Source: Bacteroidota bacterium
Lineage (GTDB): Bacteria > Bacteroidota > Bacteroidia > M30B66
NCBI GenBank assembly: GCA_027490225.1
Contig: JAIXYK010000004.1
Span: 1-64,000 of the forward strand
Direction: 5' to 3'
DNA: 64,000 nt
Under the pieces are notes generated by a model, which saw only the letters and a program-made list of their open reading frames with translations, was not told the DNA's origin and did no database searches. Each line of letters opens with the position of its first letter. Positions within the stretch are counted from its first letter, which is position 1. The position numbers and the translations under genes were made by a program. Shown here in pieces: positions 1-8,015 of this stretch.

Positions 1-606
1 AGATTCTGTGTTGAAAGATGCTGATTGGTAACAAGCAGTTGCTGGTTGAGCTGGCATTGTTCCAGTTACTTCCCATTCGCAAGATTCAGTGTTGAAAGAT
101 GCTGATTGGTAACAAGCTGTTGCTGGTTGTGCTGGCATTGTTCCAGTTACTTCCCATTCGCAAGATTCAGTGTTGAAAGATGCTGATTGGTAACAAGCAG
201 TTGTTGGTTGTGCTGGCATTGTTCCAGTTACATCCCACTCGCAAGACTCAGTGTTGAAAGATGCTAATTGATAGCAAGCTGTTGCTGGTTGTGCTGGCAT
301 TGTTCCAGTTACATCCCACTCACAAGACTCTGTGTTGAAAGATGCTGATTGGTAACAAGCAGTTGTTGGCTGTACTGGCATTGTTCCAGTTACATCCCAT
401 TCGCAAGACTCAGTGTTGAAAGATGCTGATTGATAGCAAGCTGTTGCAGGTTGTACTGGCATTGTTCCAGTTACTTCCCATTCGCAAGATGCTGTGTTGA
501 AAGATGCTGATTGGTAACAAGCTAGACCTGTTGGAGCAACTGGCATATCACCAGAAACACTCCAAGAACAAGTTTGCTGATTAAATGTCGCTACTTGGTA
601 ACAAGC
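1..606 (-). repeat. 81-bp coding tandem repeat, eight copies
   Basis: The unit is 81 bp (27 codons) and encodes ACYQSASFNTESCEW, then (D/E)VTGTMP, then a short Q/P/A/T linker. Unit starts on the minus strand are near 606, 522, 441, 360, 279, 198, 117 and 36. The first unit is degenerate and 84 bp long; the others differ at only a few bases. Each unit carries two cysteines. The array continues beyond base 1. Near-identity at DNA level implies recent duplication and likely copy-number variation. Confidence 0.97.
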
Positions 607-2289
607 AGTTGTTGGTTGCGATGGCACTTGTGTTACAGTCAAATTCAGTGTGGCAATAGAATCGCAGCCTGCTGCATTTGTTGTGTTGAAAGTGTAAGCT
701 CCAGATTCAGAATAGTTTACTCCATTCCAAGAGTAAGATCCACAAGCAGTAACATTTGTTGAAGAATTTGTTGCAGATTTTAAAGTGAAGTCAATTGTTA
801 AAATAGAATCGCAACCAACAGAGCTCACAAGTTGTTGATTATACAACCCTGTTGATGAGTAAACTACATCATTAACAGTGATTGGTAAACATTCTGAAAT
901 GGTTAAAGTTTCGGTAGCAAATCCTGAAACCACAGACGCATTATCACTCACTTCATTGGCGTTGTCGGCACTTGCAGTGGCAATGTTATTAAAATTACCT
1001 GGAGGCAAATCAACAGTGGCTGAAACAGTCACAGAAACTGAGGCATTGGCCGCTAATGAAGCTAAATTGTAGGTAAGTGTGTTTCCAGAGATTGAAGCTC
1101 CTGCTGGAGCAGCGCCTACGAAAGCAATATTTGAAAATCCGTTAGGAAATATGTCCTCAATTTGCACATTGAATGCGGTGAAGTTGTAATCGCCTCCAGT
1201 ATTTGTAACTTGAATTGTGAATTGAACTGTTTCGCCAGAACAAACGCCTGTTGCAGATGCTGTTTTGTTGATGGTTAATTCGGTACCACAAATGCTGTTT
1301 GCTGCAGCAGCTAAATTTGCTGCAAGCGATTCGAAACCACCAACAGTGTAATCGGCAGTAAAGATACTTCCTGTTGTTGCGAAGTTGTCTGAACCTGAAA
1401 TATCTATACAGTTGTCAAGATTTAAATCAGAACCAACTGCAGCAACAAACATGTGTTTGCCTTGGCCTTTAATTACGTTTGCTTCTGCAATTGCACGATC
1501 TAATGCTACAGTTGCATTGTAACTGCTGTTTGTTCCAACTGTTACTGTTCCATTGGCACATCCGTTGGCTCTTGCAACGTTGTAGGCTGTAGGGTTCCCA
1601 TCAGTGAAAAATATTACTAAGTCACCATTCAAGGTTTGAACATCATCAAGCGCATCTTCCCAATTGGTCCATCCAACACAAGTTCCACTTGAAACTGGAC
1701 GATAACTCGCACCAGAAGAAGCATTTAAGTAATTTGAAAAAGAAGTAAGAAATGAGGAATTAACTAGAGGAGAGCCTAAATTTATAATTGAAGATGTAGT
1801 ATTGAATTCAACTACTCTCAATTCTGCACCAGAATTATTCAAAGCATTTGCAAGCGATAAAGCACCTTGTCGAACAAGGTTTGCTTCTGCAGAACTAATT
1901 GAACCAGATTCGTCTAAAACAAAAATCACTTTCAAGTCGGCACAAAGTAAACTTGCTGGGATGTCTGGATTTGAAGATACGTTAGCGCTCAAAGTGCTAA
2001 AGCCAGAACTCGAAGTTCGGGCACTCCTATAAATACTTTCAAGCACGTTTGTCTTAGTCATACCCGCAGGAACAATCAACTGATCAGGCGCAGAATATAA
2101 TGGCATGAACTTTTTAATGGGTTCATTTTTGAGTTGTCGCTGTTTGATTTCGGTATTAGGCTCAACTTGAGCAATTGAATATTGGAAAAATGAAGAAAAA
2201 ATTAGCACTGTCAGTACAGTAAGCCAATTCTTAAGTTCCCCAATTGATTCTGAAATCCAACGAGATTTCAAAAAAGGACAAATTTTCAT
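1..2289 (-). CDS. Giant secreted surface protein with vWA domain and 27-residue repeats (3' end outside window)
   Basis: An open frame of 763 codons runs from an ATG at 2289 to base 1 with no stop, so the C-terminus lies outside the window. The N-terminus has a long n-region, then a hydrophobic stretch ending in SIAQ, which fits a signal peptide cut near residue 40. A von Willebrand A domain begins near residue 120 with VIFVLDESGS; DESGS at 126-130 is the metal-binding MIDAS motif DxSxS, and a TDG motif follows. Next come a DUF11-like beta-sandwich (VQFTIQVTNTG) and modules with the CDSI/CGSYSWNG pattern of Bacteroidota adhesins. From about residue 562 there are eight ACYQ...CEW...TGTMP repeats. 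Established knowledge: such proteins are usually surface-anchored adhesins exported by type 9 secretion, with a sorting domain at the C-terminus. That domain would lie off the window, so this route is inferred. Confidence 0.85.
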   Translation of the reverse strand, partial: MKICPFLKSRWISESIGELKNWLTVLTVLIFSSFFQYSIAQVEPNTEIKQRQLKNEPIKKFMPLYSAPDQLIVPAGMTKTNVLESIYRSARTSSSGFSTLSANVSSNPDIPASLLCADLKVIFVLDESGSISSAEANLVRQGALSLANALNNSGAELRVVEFNTTSSIINLGSPLVNSSFLTSFSNYLNASSGASYRPVSSGTCVGWTNWEDALDDVQTLNGDLVIFFTDGNPTAYNVARANGCANGTVTVGTNSSYNATVALDRAIAEANVIKGQGKHMFVAAVGSDLNLDNCIDISGSDNFATTGSIFTADYTVGGFESLAANLAAAANSICGTELTINKTASATGVCSGETVQFTIQVTNTGGDYNFTAFNVQIEDIFPNGFSNIAFVGAAPAGASISGNTLTYNLASLAANASVSVTVSATVDLPPGNFNNIATASADNANEVSDNASVVSGFATETLTISECLPITVNDVVYSSTGLYNQQLVSSVGCDSILTIDFTLKSATNSSTNVTACGSYSWNGVNYSESGAYTFNTTNAAGCDSIATLNLTVTQVPSQPTTACYQVATFNQQTCSWSVSGDMPVAPTGLACYQSASFNTASCEWEVTGTMPVQPATACYQSASFNTESCEWDVTGTMPVQPTTACYQSASFNTESCEWDVTGTMPAQPATACYQLASFNTESCEWDVTGTMPAQPTTACYQSASFNTESCEWEVTGTMPAQPATACYQSASFNTESCEWEVTGTMPAQPATACYQSASFNTES

Positions 2290-2756
2290 AGACTTTTAAT
2301 TTATAGGTTAGTGAATTTTTATACTGAACCGATGTAAGATTTGTTTCATTTTATGAAATATTTTTAAATAAATAAAAACAACTACCTATTCATACATATT
2401 TACAAAACTGATTTATTGATACTTACAAGATTAAATCTATCAAATCGCCCTAAGAGAATCTCAAAAAAGCTATGTAGGTTTTATAGCATTTAGGAATCAT
2501 TACTTCATTTCATTATTGGACATACGATTTCAATATCGCCAAAAGCAAACTTCAAAATCTTACTAAAATTAAACACTCACTTTTCGTCTTCGCAACCGAA
2601 AGCAAAAAAATCTATTATAAAAACCCATAAAGTGTTTAAGAAGTAAACTATAAAGGTCATAAAATGAATTTTCACTTATGGGCCTTCATTTCATAATGAT
2701 AAAAATAAGCAATGAAGAAATTAACTAATTAAAAAAATTTCTTTAAAGTAAAAATC
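2290..2756. other. 467-bp AT-rich intergenic gap
   Basis: This gap lies between two minus-strand genes. I see no credible ORF and no exact TAnnTTTG in the part just upstream of the vWA gene. An imperfect inverted repeat is present: CCCATAAAGTG at 2624-2634 pairs with CACTTATGGG at 2673-2682 with one bulged base and a 38-base spacer. It could be part of the 3' region of the 2757-3833 transcript, but nothing proves that. Confidence 0.5.
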
Positions 2757-3833
2757 CTACCTCAATACTTCCGCATACAAAAACGAATTTTGTGAAGACT
2801 CAAATGGCCTATATAAATAGTACGCAACTCCATTTTTAACCTTCACTTTGCTTACGTATTTATAAAACAAAACGTAAGATATCTCTAAATCTCCGTTTTC
2901 GGTATTTACTCTAGAAAGCGTGGTTTTTCCGTTTTTAAGAAAAAGTGCAAATAGGGATTCATCAAAATAATCCTGCAGCAATGTTTGTTTGTATTCTTTT
3001 TTTTGATGAAAATTAAATTCCTGACTTTTAATGGGTGCATTGCTACAAGTATATTTTTGAATTTGGTGTTGATAATGGTCAAAAACCAATGCAGTATCTT
3101 TCTTTATAAACAAAGGCGAATACAAAGGTTTCCACCAGAATGAATGCGTGAATCCTGTAAACTTTACTGCCAAATCATACTTATCTTCTCCAGTTGAACG
3201 AGCGCGCCGGTTTATCTCACAACGGTCTTTAAAAGAAAGGAATTTGTATTCCGAATAGTATTGATCGTACAAATATTGATTTCGAATGCTTCCAATAGTA
3301 TCAATCTTTTTGGTATTTCTATCAATACGCAAATAACTAAATTCAGGTGTATTGGGACTCCAGTTATTCAAATAATAAGCACAAGCATTTATTCCTTTAA
3401 GAGGCCTTACCATGCTATAAAACAATTCTTCATTAAAAGGAATCAATTCAATAGTGTTTCCGATACATGAAACTTCCAAAACTTCATTTTTCGTTTCTAA
3501 AAAAATGCTTTTTTGCGCGGCTTCATAAAACGCCAAAGGCTCTTTAATTTCATTGCTGACTACTTCCAATTCATTGTTATCTCTCAATAACTGCAAAGCA
3601 CATTTCTTTTCATTTTTTGTGTAGGTAAGCAATAAAATTCCTTTTTCACAAAATGCAAAATCAAAAATCATCCATTGTTTCGAACCAGAAACTGTATCGG
3701 GACGTGGATTGGGAGTTATGGAAACTTCTTTTAAAGTTTGGAACCAGGTAATGTTCTTTTCTGTAGTTTGTGCAGAACATAAATTAATAGCCAAAATAAC
3801 ACCGAGGATTACTAGATAGGGTCTTTTCATCAT
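2757..3833 (-). CDS. Secreted hypothetical protein
   Basis: This is a 358-residue protein with a clear signal peptide (MMKRPYLVILGVILAINLCSAQ). I do not recognise the family. The mature part alternates short beta-prone segments with aromatic residues (WMIFDFAF, FSYLRID, ALVFDHYQ, YYLYRPF), which would suit a beta-propeller-like fold, but no diagnostic motif is visible. It has only scattered cysteines and no lipobox. It is transcribed divergently from the GH92 gene with a 192-bp spacer. ATG codons at 3833 and 3830 are adjacent and either could be the start. Confidence 0.8.
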   Translation of the reverse strand: MMKRPYLVILGVILAINLCSAQTTEKNITWFQTLKEVSITPNPRPDTVSGSKQWMIFDFAFCEKGILLLTYTKNEKKCALQLLRDNNELEVVSNEIKEPLAFYEAAQKSIFLETKNEVLEVSCIGNTIELIPFNEELFYSMVRPLKGINACAYYLNNWSPNTPEFSYLRIDRNTKKIDTIGSIRNQYLYDQYYSEYKFLSFKDRCEINRRARSTGEDKYDLAVKFTGFTHSFWWKPLYSPLFIKKDTALVFDHYQHQIQKYTCSNAPIKSQEFNFHQKKEYKQTLLQDYFDESLFALFLKNGKTTLSRVNTENGDLEISYVLFYKYVSKVKVKNGVAYYLYRPFESSQNSFLYAEVLR

Positions 3834-4025
3834 TCAAGCATTTTAAAATATGAAATTACAACACACTTAATAGTTAATCAAATACACAATATGCGATTTA
3901 TCGCCTGTGCACTTATAAATACCTTATAAAAAACTTCAATTATTGAGAAACTTTAGAAGACAATAAATATTGTTTCATATTTGAGAACTAAAAACTTGAA
4001 CTTTAATCATACTTCATAATTAAGC

Positions 4026-6995
4026 ATGCGCATTATATTTTTACTATTATTTCCCTTGCTCTGTTCGGCTCAGAAAAACGTTGCAAACCTTGTAAACCCA
4101 TTCATAGGAACTGGCGGCCACGGCCATACTTTTCCAGGCGCCACTTTGCCATTCGGAATGGTCCAATTGAGTCCAGATACGAGAATTGATGGCTCTTGGG
4201 ATGGCTGTAGCGGTTACCATTACAGCGATTCCGTTATTTACGGTTTTTCGCATACACACCTCAGCGGAACTGGTGTATCAGATTATGGTGATGTTATGCT
4301 CATGCCAATGACAGTAGAAAAGGCTTCTACTAAACCAAAAGATTACGCATCAAAATTCTCGCATGCAAACGAAAAAGCAGGAGCTGGGTGGTATGAAGTA
4401 TTTCTAAATAAACATCAAATTAAAGTGGAACTCACAGCAAGCCAACGTGTAGGTTTTCACAAATACACCTTTCCAAAAAAATCTGGAGCCATAGTAATTG
4501 ACTTGGAGCACCGCGACCAACTTATCAAAGGCTATATTGAGAAAGTAGACGATAAACACATCCGAGGTTACCGCATTAGTTCGGCTTGGGCAAAAGAACA
4601 ACATGTGTATTTTGATATTGAATTTTCTGCACCGTTTACAAGCATAACCAATCACGACAGCCTGGCTCAGTGGACGCGAAATACCTTGATAAAATTTGAT
4701 AAACTACCTACAAATATGCTCGAAGTAAAAGTTGGATTATCTTTTACTTCTATGGATGGCGCCGAAAGGAATAGAAAAGCTGAAACGCAAAATAAGAATT
4801 TCGATTTTGCAAAAAAAGGGGCCATTGAAATCTGGAACCGAGAATTGAATGCCATTCAAACTAAAGGAGGAACTGCTGACCAACAAACCATTTTTTATTC
4901 TGCATTATACCATACTATGATACAACCCAACATGGTGAATGATGTGGATGGTCAATACCGTGGAATGGATAAAAAAATTCACCACGCCGAACATCCTGTG
5001 TATTCCGTTTTTTCCCTTTGGGACACTTTCAGGGCTGCGCATCCTTTGTATGCCATTTTATTTCCGCAACGCCAGGCAGATTTTATAAAAACATTTCTGC
5101 TGATGTACCAACAAAGCGGCCGCTTGCCAGTTTGGGAACTCGCTGCCAACGAAACCGATTGTATGATTGGCTACCATAGCGTTTCTGTAATTGCCGATTC
5201 ATGGGCAAAAGGCATTCACGATTTCGATTCCACATTGGCTTTAGAAGCCATGCAGAAAAGTGCAACTTGGAAGCATCTAGGTTTGCCCGCTTATATGCAA
5301 AAAGGGCATCTCGCCATCGACGATGAGCCTGAGAGTGTATCAAAAACCCTCGAGTATGCCTACGACGACTGGTGCATTGCACGTTTTGCTGAAGCATTAG
5401 GCGATACAGCAGTTTCATCAAATTATTACCTGCGTTCTCAGGGATGGAAACACCTATTCGACGAGACTTCGGGATTGAACATGGGCTTTATGCGTCCCAA
5501 AAAGAACGGAGCATGGTTCGAGCCTTTTGACCCTTTTGAAGTAAACAACAATTATACTGAAGCCAATTGCTGGCAGTACAGCTTTTTTGTTCCGCATGAC
5601 CTTGAAGGCCTATCGCGGGTTTACGATCGCAATAGCATGCGCCTTGCGAATAAACTGAATCTGGCATTCAATTCCGACTCCAAAACTACGGGGCGCGAAC
5701 AGGCCGACATTACAGGTTTAATTGGTCAATACGCCCACGGCAACGAGCCTTCGCACCACATGGCATGGATGTTTACCGAATTGGGGCAGCCTCAGCTCGG
5801 GCAACAATACGTTCGAAAAATCCTTAATGAGCTTTATCACAATGCTCCCGATGGCCTTTCGGGCAACGAAGACTGCGGACAAATGAGCGCCTGGTATGTG
5901 TTTTCAGCCATGGGTCTTTACCCGTTTTGTCCAGGAAGGTCCGAATACACCGTGGGAAGCCCCTTGTTCAACGAAATCCAAATCACTCCTCACGGAGGCC
6001 GCACCTTTACCATCAAAACCACTGGAAATGGCCCCTGGGCAAAATCTGTAAATGGAAGTTCCCGTTTTGTTCTCGACCACGGCGATATTGTTGCAGGAAA
6101 AACCCTCAACATCGAGCGTTCTGAAAAGGCGGTAATGCCTGTGGAGCCGAATTTTCATTCCCTTCCGGGCAAAGAAATCCTTGCTGCACCTACCTTGCAC
6201 CGAGCTCCAATGACATTTCGCGACAGTTTTCTTGTGGAACTCTCCAACCAAAGCCGTTTGGAAGTGGTTCGTTATACTTCAGATAGACGAACACCAAACG
6301 AGAAAGATCCTATTTTCCCTCGATCGGGCTTAAAGAATTCTTATGGAACTATCGCCATTAATGGATTAACCGGCCCCGAAGGTATTATGATTCGGAATTC
6401 TTGCACCTTGAATTTTGCTTCCTTTGATGGAAATAGCGGCGAATTCGTGAGTCCAGTTTCAACCGCACGATTCTCTAAGATACCACACAATTATACCATC
6501 TCCATCCAATCGAAATACAACCCGCAATACACAGCCGGAGGAGAAAGTGGAATAATTGATGGATTATATGGAGATTTAGACTGGCGCAAAGGCGGCTGGC
6601 AAGGCTACCAAGGGCAAGATTTCGAATGTGAAATAGATTTAAAAGAAGTAAAAATGGTAAATGGTATTTCCGCTTCCTTTTTACAAGACACCCGCAGTTG
6701 GATTGTTTTTCCCAAAGAAGTAACTATTGAATATTCAACAGATAAAATAAATTACATTTTATACGAAACGGTTGAAAACACTGTACCCGCCGATGATTAT
6801 ACGATACAAGTTAGACCTTTCGGCGCTGAAAAAGTCATCATGCACAATCAATTAACTGAGCCTTTGCCTCAAATATTAGAAACGCCCATGCGTTACATTC
6901 GCATCAAAGCAAAGAACTACGGCACCTTACCCAAATGGCACCAAGGCGCTGGCGGTGAAGCGTTTATTTTTATAGATGAAATAAGCGTGCATTAG
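4026..6995 (+). CDS. GH92 family alpha-mannosidase, exported
   Basis: This 989-residue protein has an N-terminal signal peptide (RIIFLLLFPLLCSAQ). The beta-sandwich start is typical of glycoside hydrolase family 92: VNPFIGTGGHGHTFPGATLPFGM, then GFSHTHLSGTG. The (alpha/alpha)6 catalytic part carries HGNEPSHH at 571-578 and GNEDCGQMSAWY from 613, both hallmarks of this family. Known members are calcium-dependent inverting exo-mannosidases that trim alpha-1,2 or related linkages from N-glycans or mannans, and acidic residues in these two motifs are the expected catalytic ones. The last 130 or so residues resemble an F5/8-type (discoidin-like) carbohydrate-binding domain. It probably acts in the periplasm or at the surface. 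No SusCD pair or other glycosidase is nearby, so it is not in a classical PUL here. The central third is far richer in GC than both ends. Confidence 0.95.
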   Translation: MRIIFLLLFPLLCSAQKNVANLVNPFIGTGGHGHTFPGATLPFGMVQLSPDTRIDGSWDGCSGYHYSDSVIYGFSHTHLSGTGVSDYGDVMLMPMTVEKASTKPKDYASKFSHANEKAGAGWYEVFLNKHQIKVELTASQRVGFHKYTFPKKSGAIVIDLEHRDQLIKGYIEKVDDKHIRGYRISSAWAKEQHVYFDIEFSAPFTSITNHDSLAQWTRNTLIKFDKLPTNMLEVKVGLSFTSMDGAERNRKAETQNKNFDFAKKGAIEIWNRELNAIQTKGGTADQQTIFYSALYHTMIQPNMVNDVDGQYRGMDKKIHHAEHPVYSVFSLWDTFRAAHPLYAILFPQRQADFIKTFLLMYQQSGRLPVWELAANETDCMIGYHSVSVIADSWAKGIHDFDSTLALEAMQKSATWKHLGLPAYMQKGHLAIDDEPESVSKTLEYAYDDWCIARFAEALGDTAVSSNYYLRSQGWKHLFDETSGLNMGFMRPKKNGAWFEPFDPFEVNNNYTEANCWQYSFFVPHDLEGLSRVYDRNSMRLANKLNLAFNSDSKTTGREQADITGLIGQYAHGNEPSHHMAWMFTELGQPQLGQQYVRKILNELYHNAPDGLSGNEDCGQMSAWYVFSAMGLYPFCPGRSEYTVGSPLFNEIQITPHGGRTFTIKTTGNGPWAKSVNGSSRFVLDHGDIVAGKTLNIERSEKAVMPVEPNFHSLPGKEILAAPTLHRAPMTFRDSFLVELSNQSRLEVVRYTSDRRTPNEKDPIFPRSGLKNSYGTIAINGLTGPEGIMIRNSCTLNFASFDGNSGEFVSPVSTARFSKIPHNYTISIQSKYNPQYTAGGESGIIDGLYGDLDWRKGGWQGYQGQDFECEIDLKEVKMVNGISASFLQDTRSWIVFPKEVTIEYSTDKINYILYETVENTVPADDYTIQVRPFGAEKVIMHNQLTEPLPQILETPMRYIRIKAKNYGTLPKWHQGAGGEAFIFIDEISVH

Positions 6996-7415
6996 ATTTA
7001 ATGTAACTAACCTGTTTTTGCCCTTGTTATCTTACAAATCAGATGTTGAATATTCGTCGAAAAGGCATAATTTATTGGAATAATGACAGATTAAGTAAAG
7101 TTGAAGATTTTTGGTGTTAATCGGTTCCCCGAATAGAGGAATACTTTACAAATAAGAGAACAGAAGTTGGCAAATCGTGGAAAGCGATTGTTTGATTGAG
7201 CGATTTCGCTTGAAGCATCTCGCTAAAAATATCAGATGCTCAAACAGCACTTTATAGAACCAGTAAATCCCAAGTTTTCGGCACGCTGATTGCGTAAAGG
7301 CGGCGGATTTTTAAAAATCACAATTTGCAATGTCGATACTATGCTTTAAGAAATGAAAATATACATTTCGAAATAATATCATGTGGCTGCATGCAAACAT
7401 TATAAAGGCTAAGAA
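6996..7415 (+). other. 420-bp gap without a recognisable gene
   Basis: No ORF here has codon structure that I would trust. The stretch 7190-7320 is richer in GC than its surroundings and has a short inverted repeat (GCATCT/AGATGC flanking CGCTAAAAATATC, about 7216-7240), which may be debris of a lost gene or element. I see no clear promoter for the following gene. Confidence 0.4.
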
Positions 7416-7796
7416 ATGAAGAATAAAAAAACACTCTCAATCCTAATCTTGTTGTTTTTGATTATTAACAGTAAAAATCTAAACGCCCAAAAACTCACAA
7501 TTGAAGTTTTTAATAAAACCGGAATGGATCTCGATTCGGTTCAACTTGACAAGCGGTATATTGGATTCTTGCCGAAAGATTCTTCGGTAGTTCTTAAAAA
7601 TTGCAAGGCGTTTAAGGCTTCCGGAAGTTGGCCACTCATGAAGATTCGCGCAATTGACGATAAGGGAAACAAATCGCGCAATATGTCTGAATGCGGCACA
7701 AAAGCCATTGTAATTAAAGAAGGCAGGCATAGAATTGATATCAAAGTAGCAAATCCTGAATTTGGTAACATTTTCACCTTAATGCTTCGCGACTAA
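7416..7796 (+). CDS. Small secreted hypothetical protein
   Basis: This 126-residue protein has a signal peptide (KKTLSILILLFLIINSKNLNAQ) and a mature part of about 100 residues. The mature part looks like one small beta-sandwich (LTIEVFNKTGMDLDSVQL, then RHRIDIKVAN). I do not recognise a family. The wording N-K-T-G followed by D-S-V is common in Bacteroidota periplasmic proteins that bind or decorate the envelope, but that is only an impression. It is separated from the next gene by a GC-rich dispersed element. Confidence 0.75.
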   Translation: MKNKKTLSILILLFLIINSKNLNAQKLTIEVFNKTGMDLDSVQLDKRYIGFLPKDSSVVLKNCKAFKASGSWPLMKIRAIDDKGNKSRNMSECGTKAIVIKEGRHRIDIKVANPEFGNIFTLMLRD

Positions 7797-7873
7797 AAAT
7801 TTCGCTTGTTTAAAATACCTGCCACATGCGTCGATTTAGCTATTTCTAGCGACAATGCCAATAGCTTCGGAAA

Positions 7874-7946
7874 CCGGGCAGGGATAGAAGCCGGCAGCCC
7901 GCGGAGCTTGCGGAGCGGCTACAGGCGAATAGCCCGGCTGCCCGCC
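7874..7946 (-). repeat. GC-rich dispersed intergenic element, copy 1
   Basis: About 73 bp at well over 60% GC inside AT-rich DNA. Read on the minus strand it begins GGCGGGCAGCCGGGCTAT and ends GCTTCTATCCCTGCCC. It shares the pattern GGGC..GGGCTAT..GTAG..CGCT..GGCTTCTAT with copies at 23736, 35321, 38614 and 52395. It lies just upstream of the YwqK-like gene. Confidence 0.75.
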
Positions 7947-8015
7947 AAAAAAAGTTTTGTAAATTGCCACGATTATCAACACGCTGCGCTGCTTTTCGAT
8001 TATCTTTATTTTAAG

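Noticed and set aside
1-606. Possible CRISPR array because of regular 81-bp repeats
   Set aside because: There are no unique spacers. The whole period is conserved, it is an exact multiple of three, and it is in frame inside one long coding sequence.
574-2032. Plus-strand open frames of 60-80 codons
   Set aside because: They lie antisense to the vWA gene and arise from its repetitive codons; none has a start region or recognisable protein features.
5083-6251. Minus-strand frames within the GH92 gene
   Set aside because: They are shadows of a GC-rich coding region; the GH92 frame has continuous family motifs across the same bases.
7806-8015. Longer N-terminus of the YwqK-like protein from TTG 7806
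   Set aside because: It runs through the GC-rich dispersed element and precedes a good signal peptide that starts at 8016.
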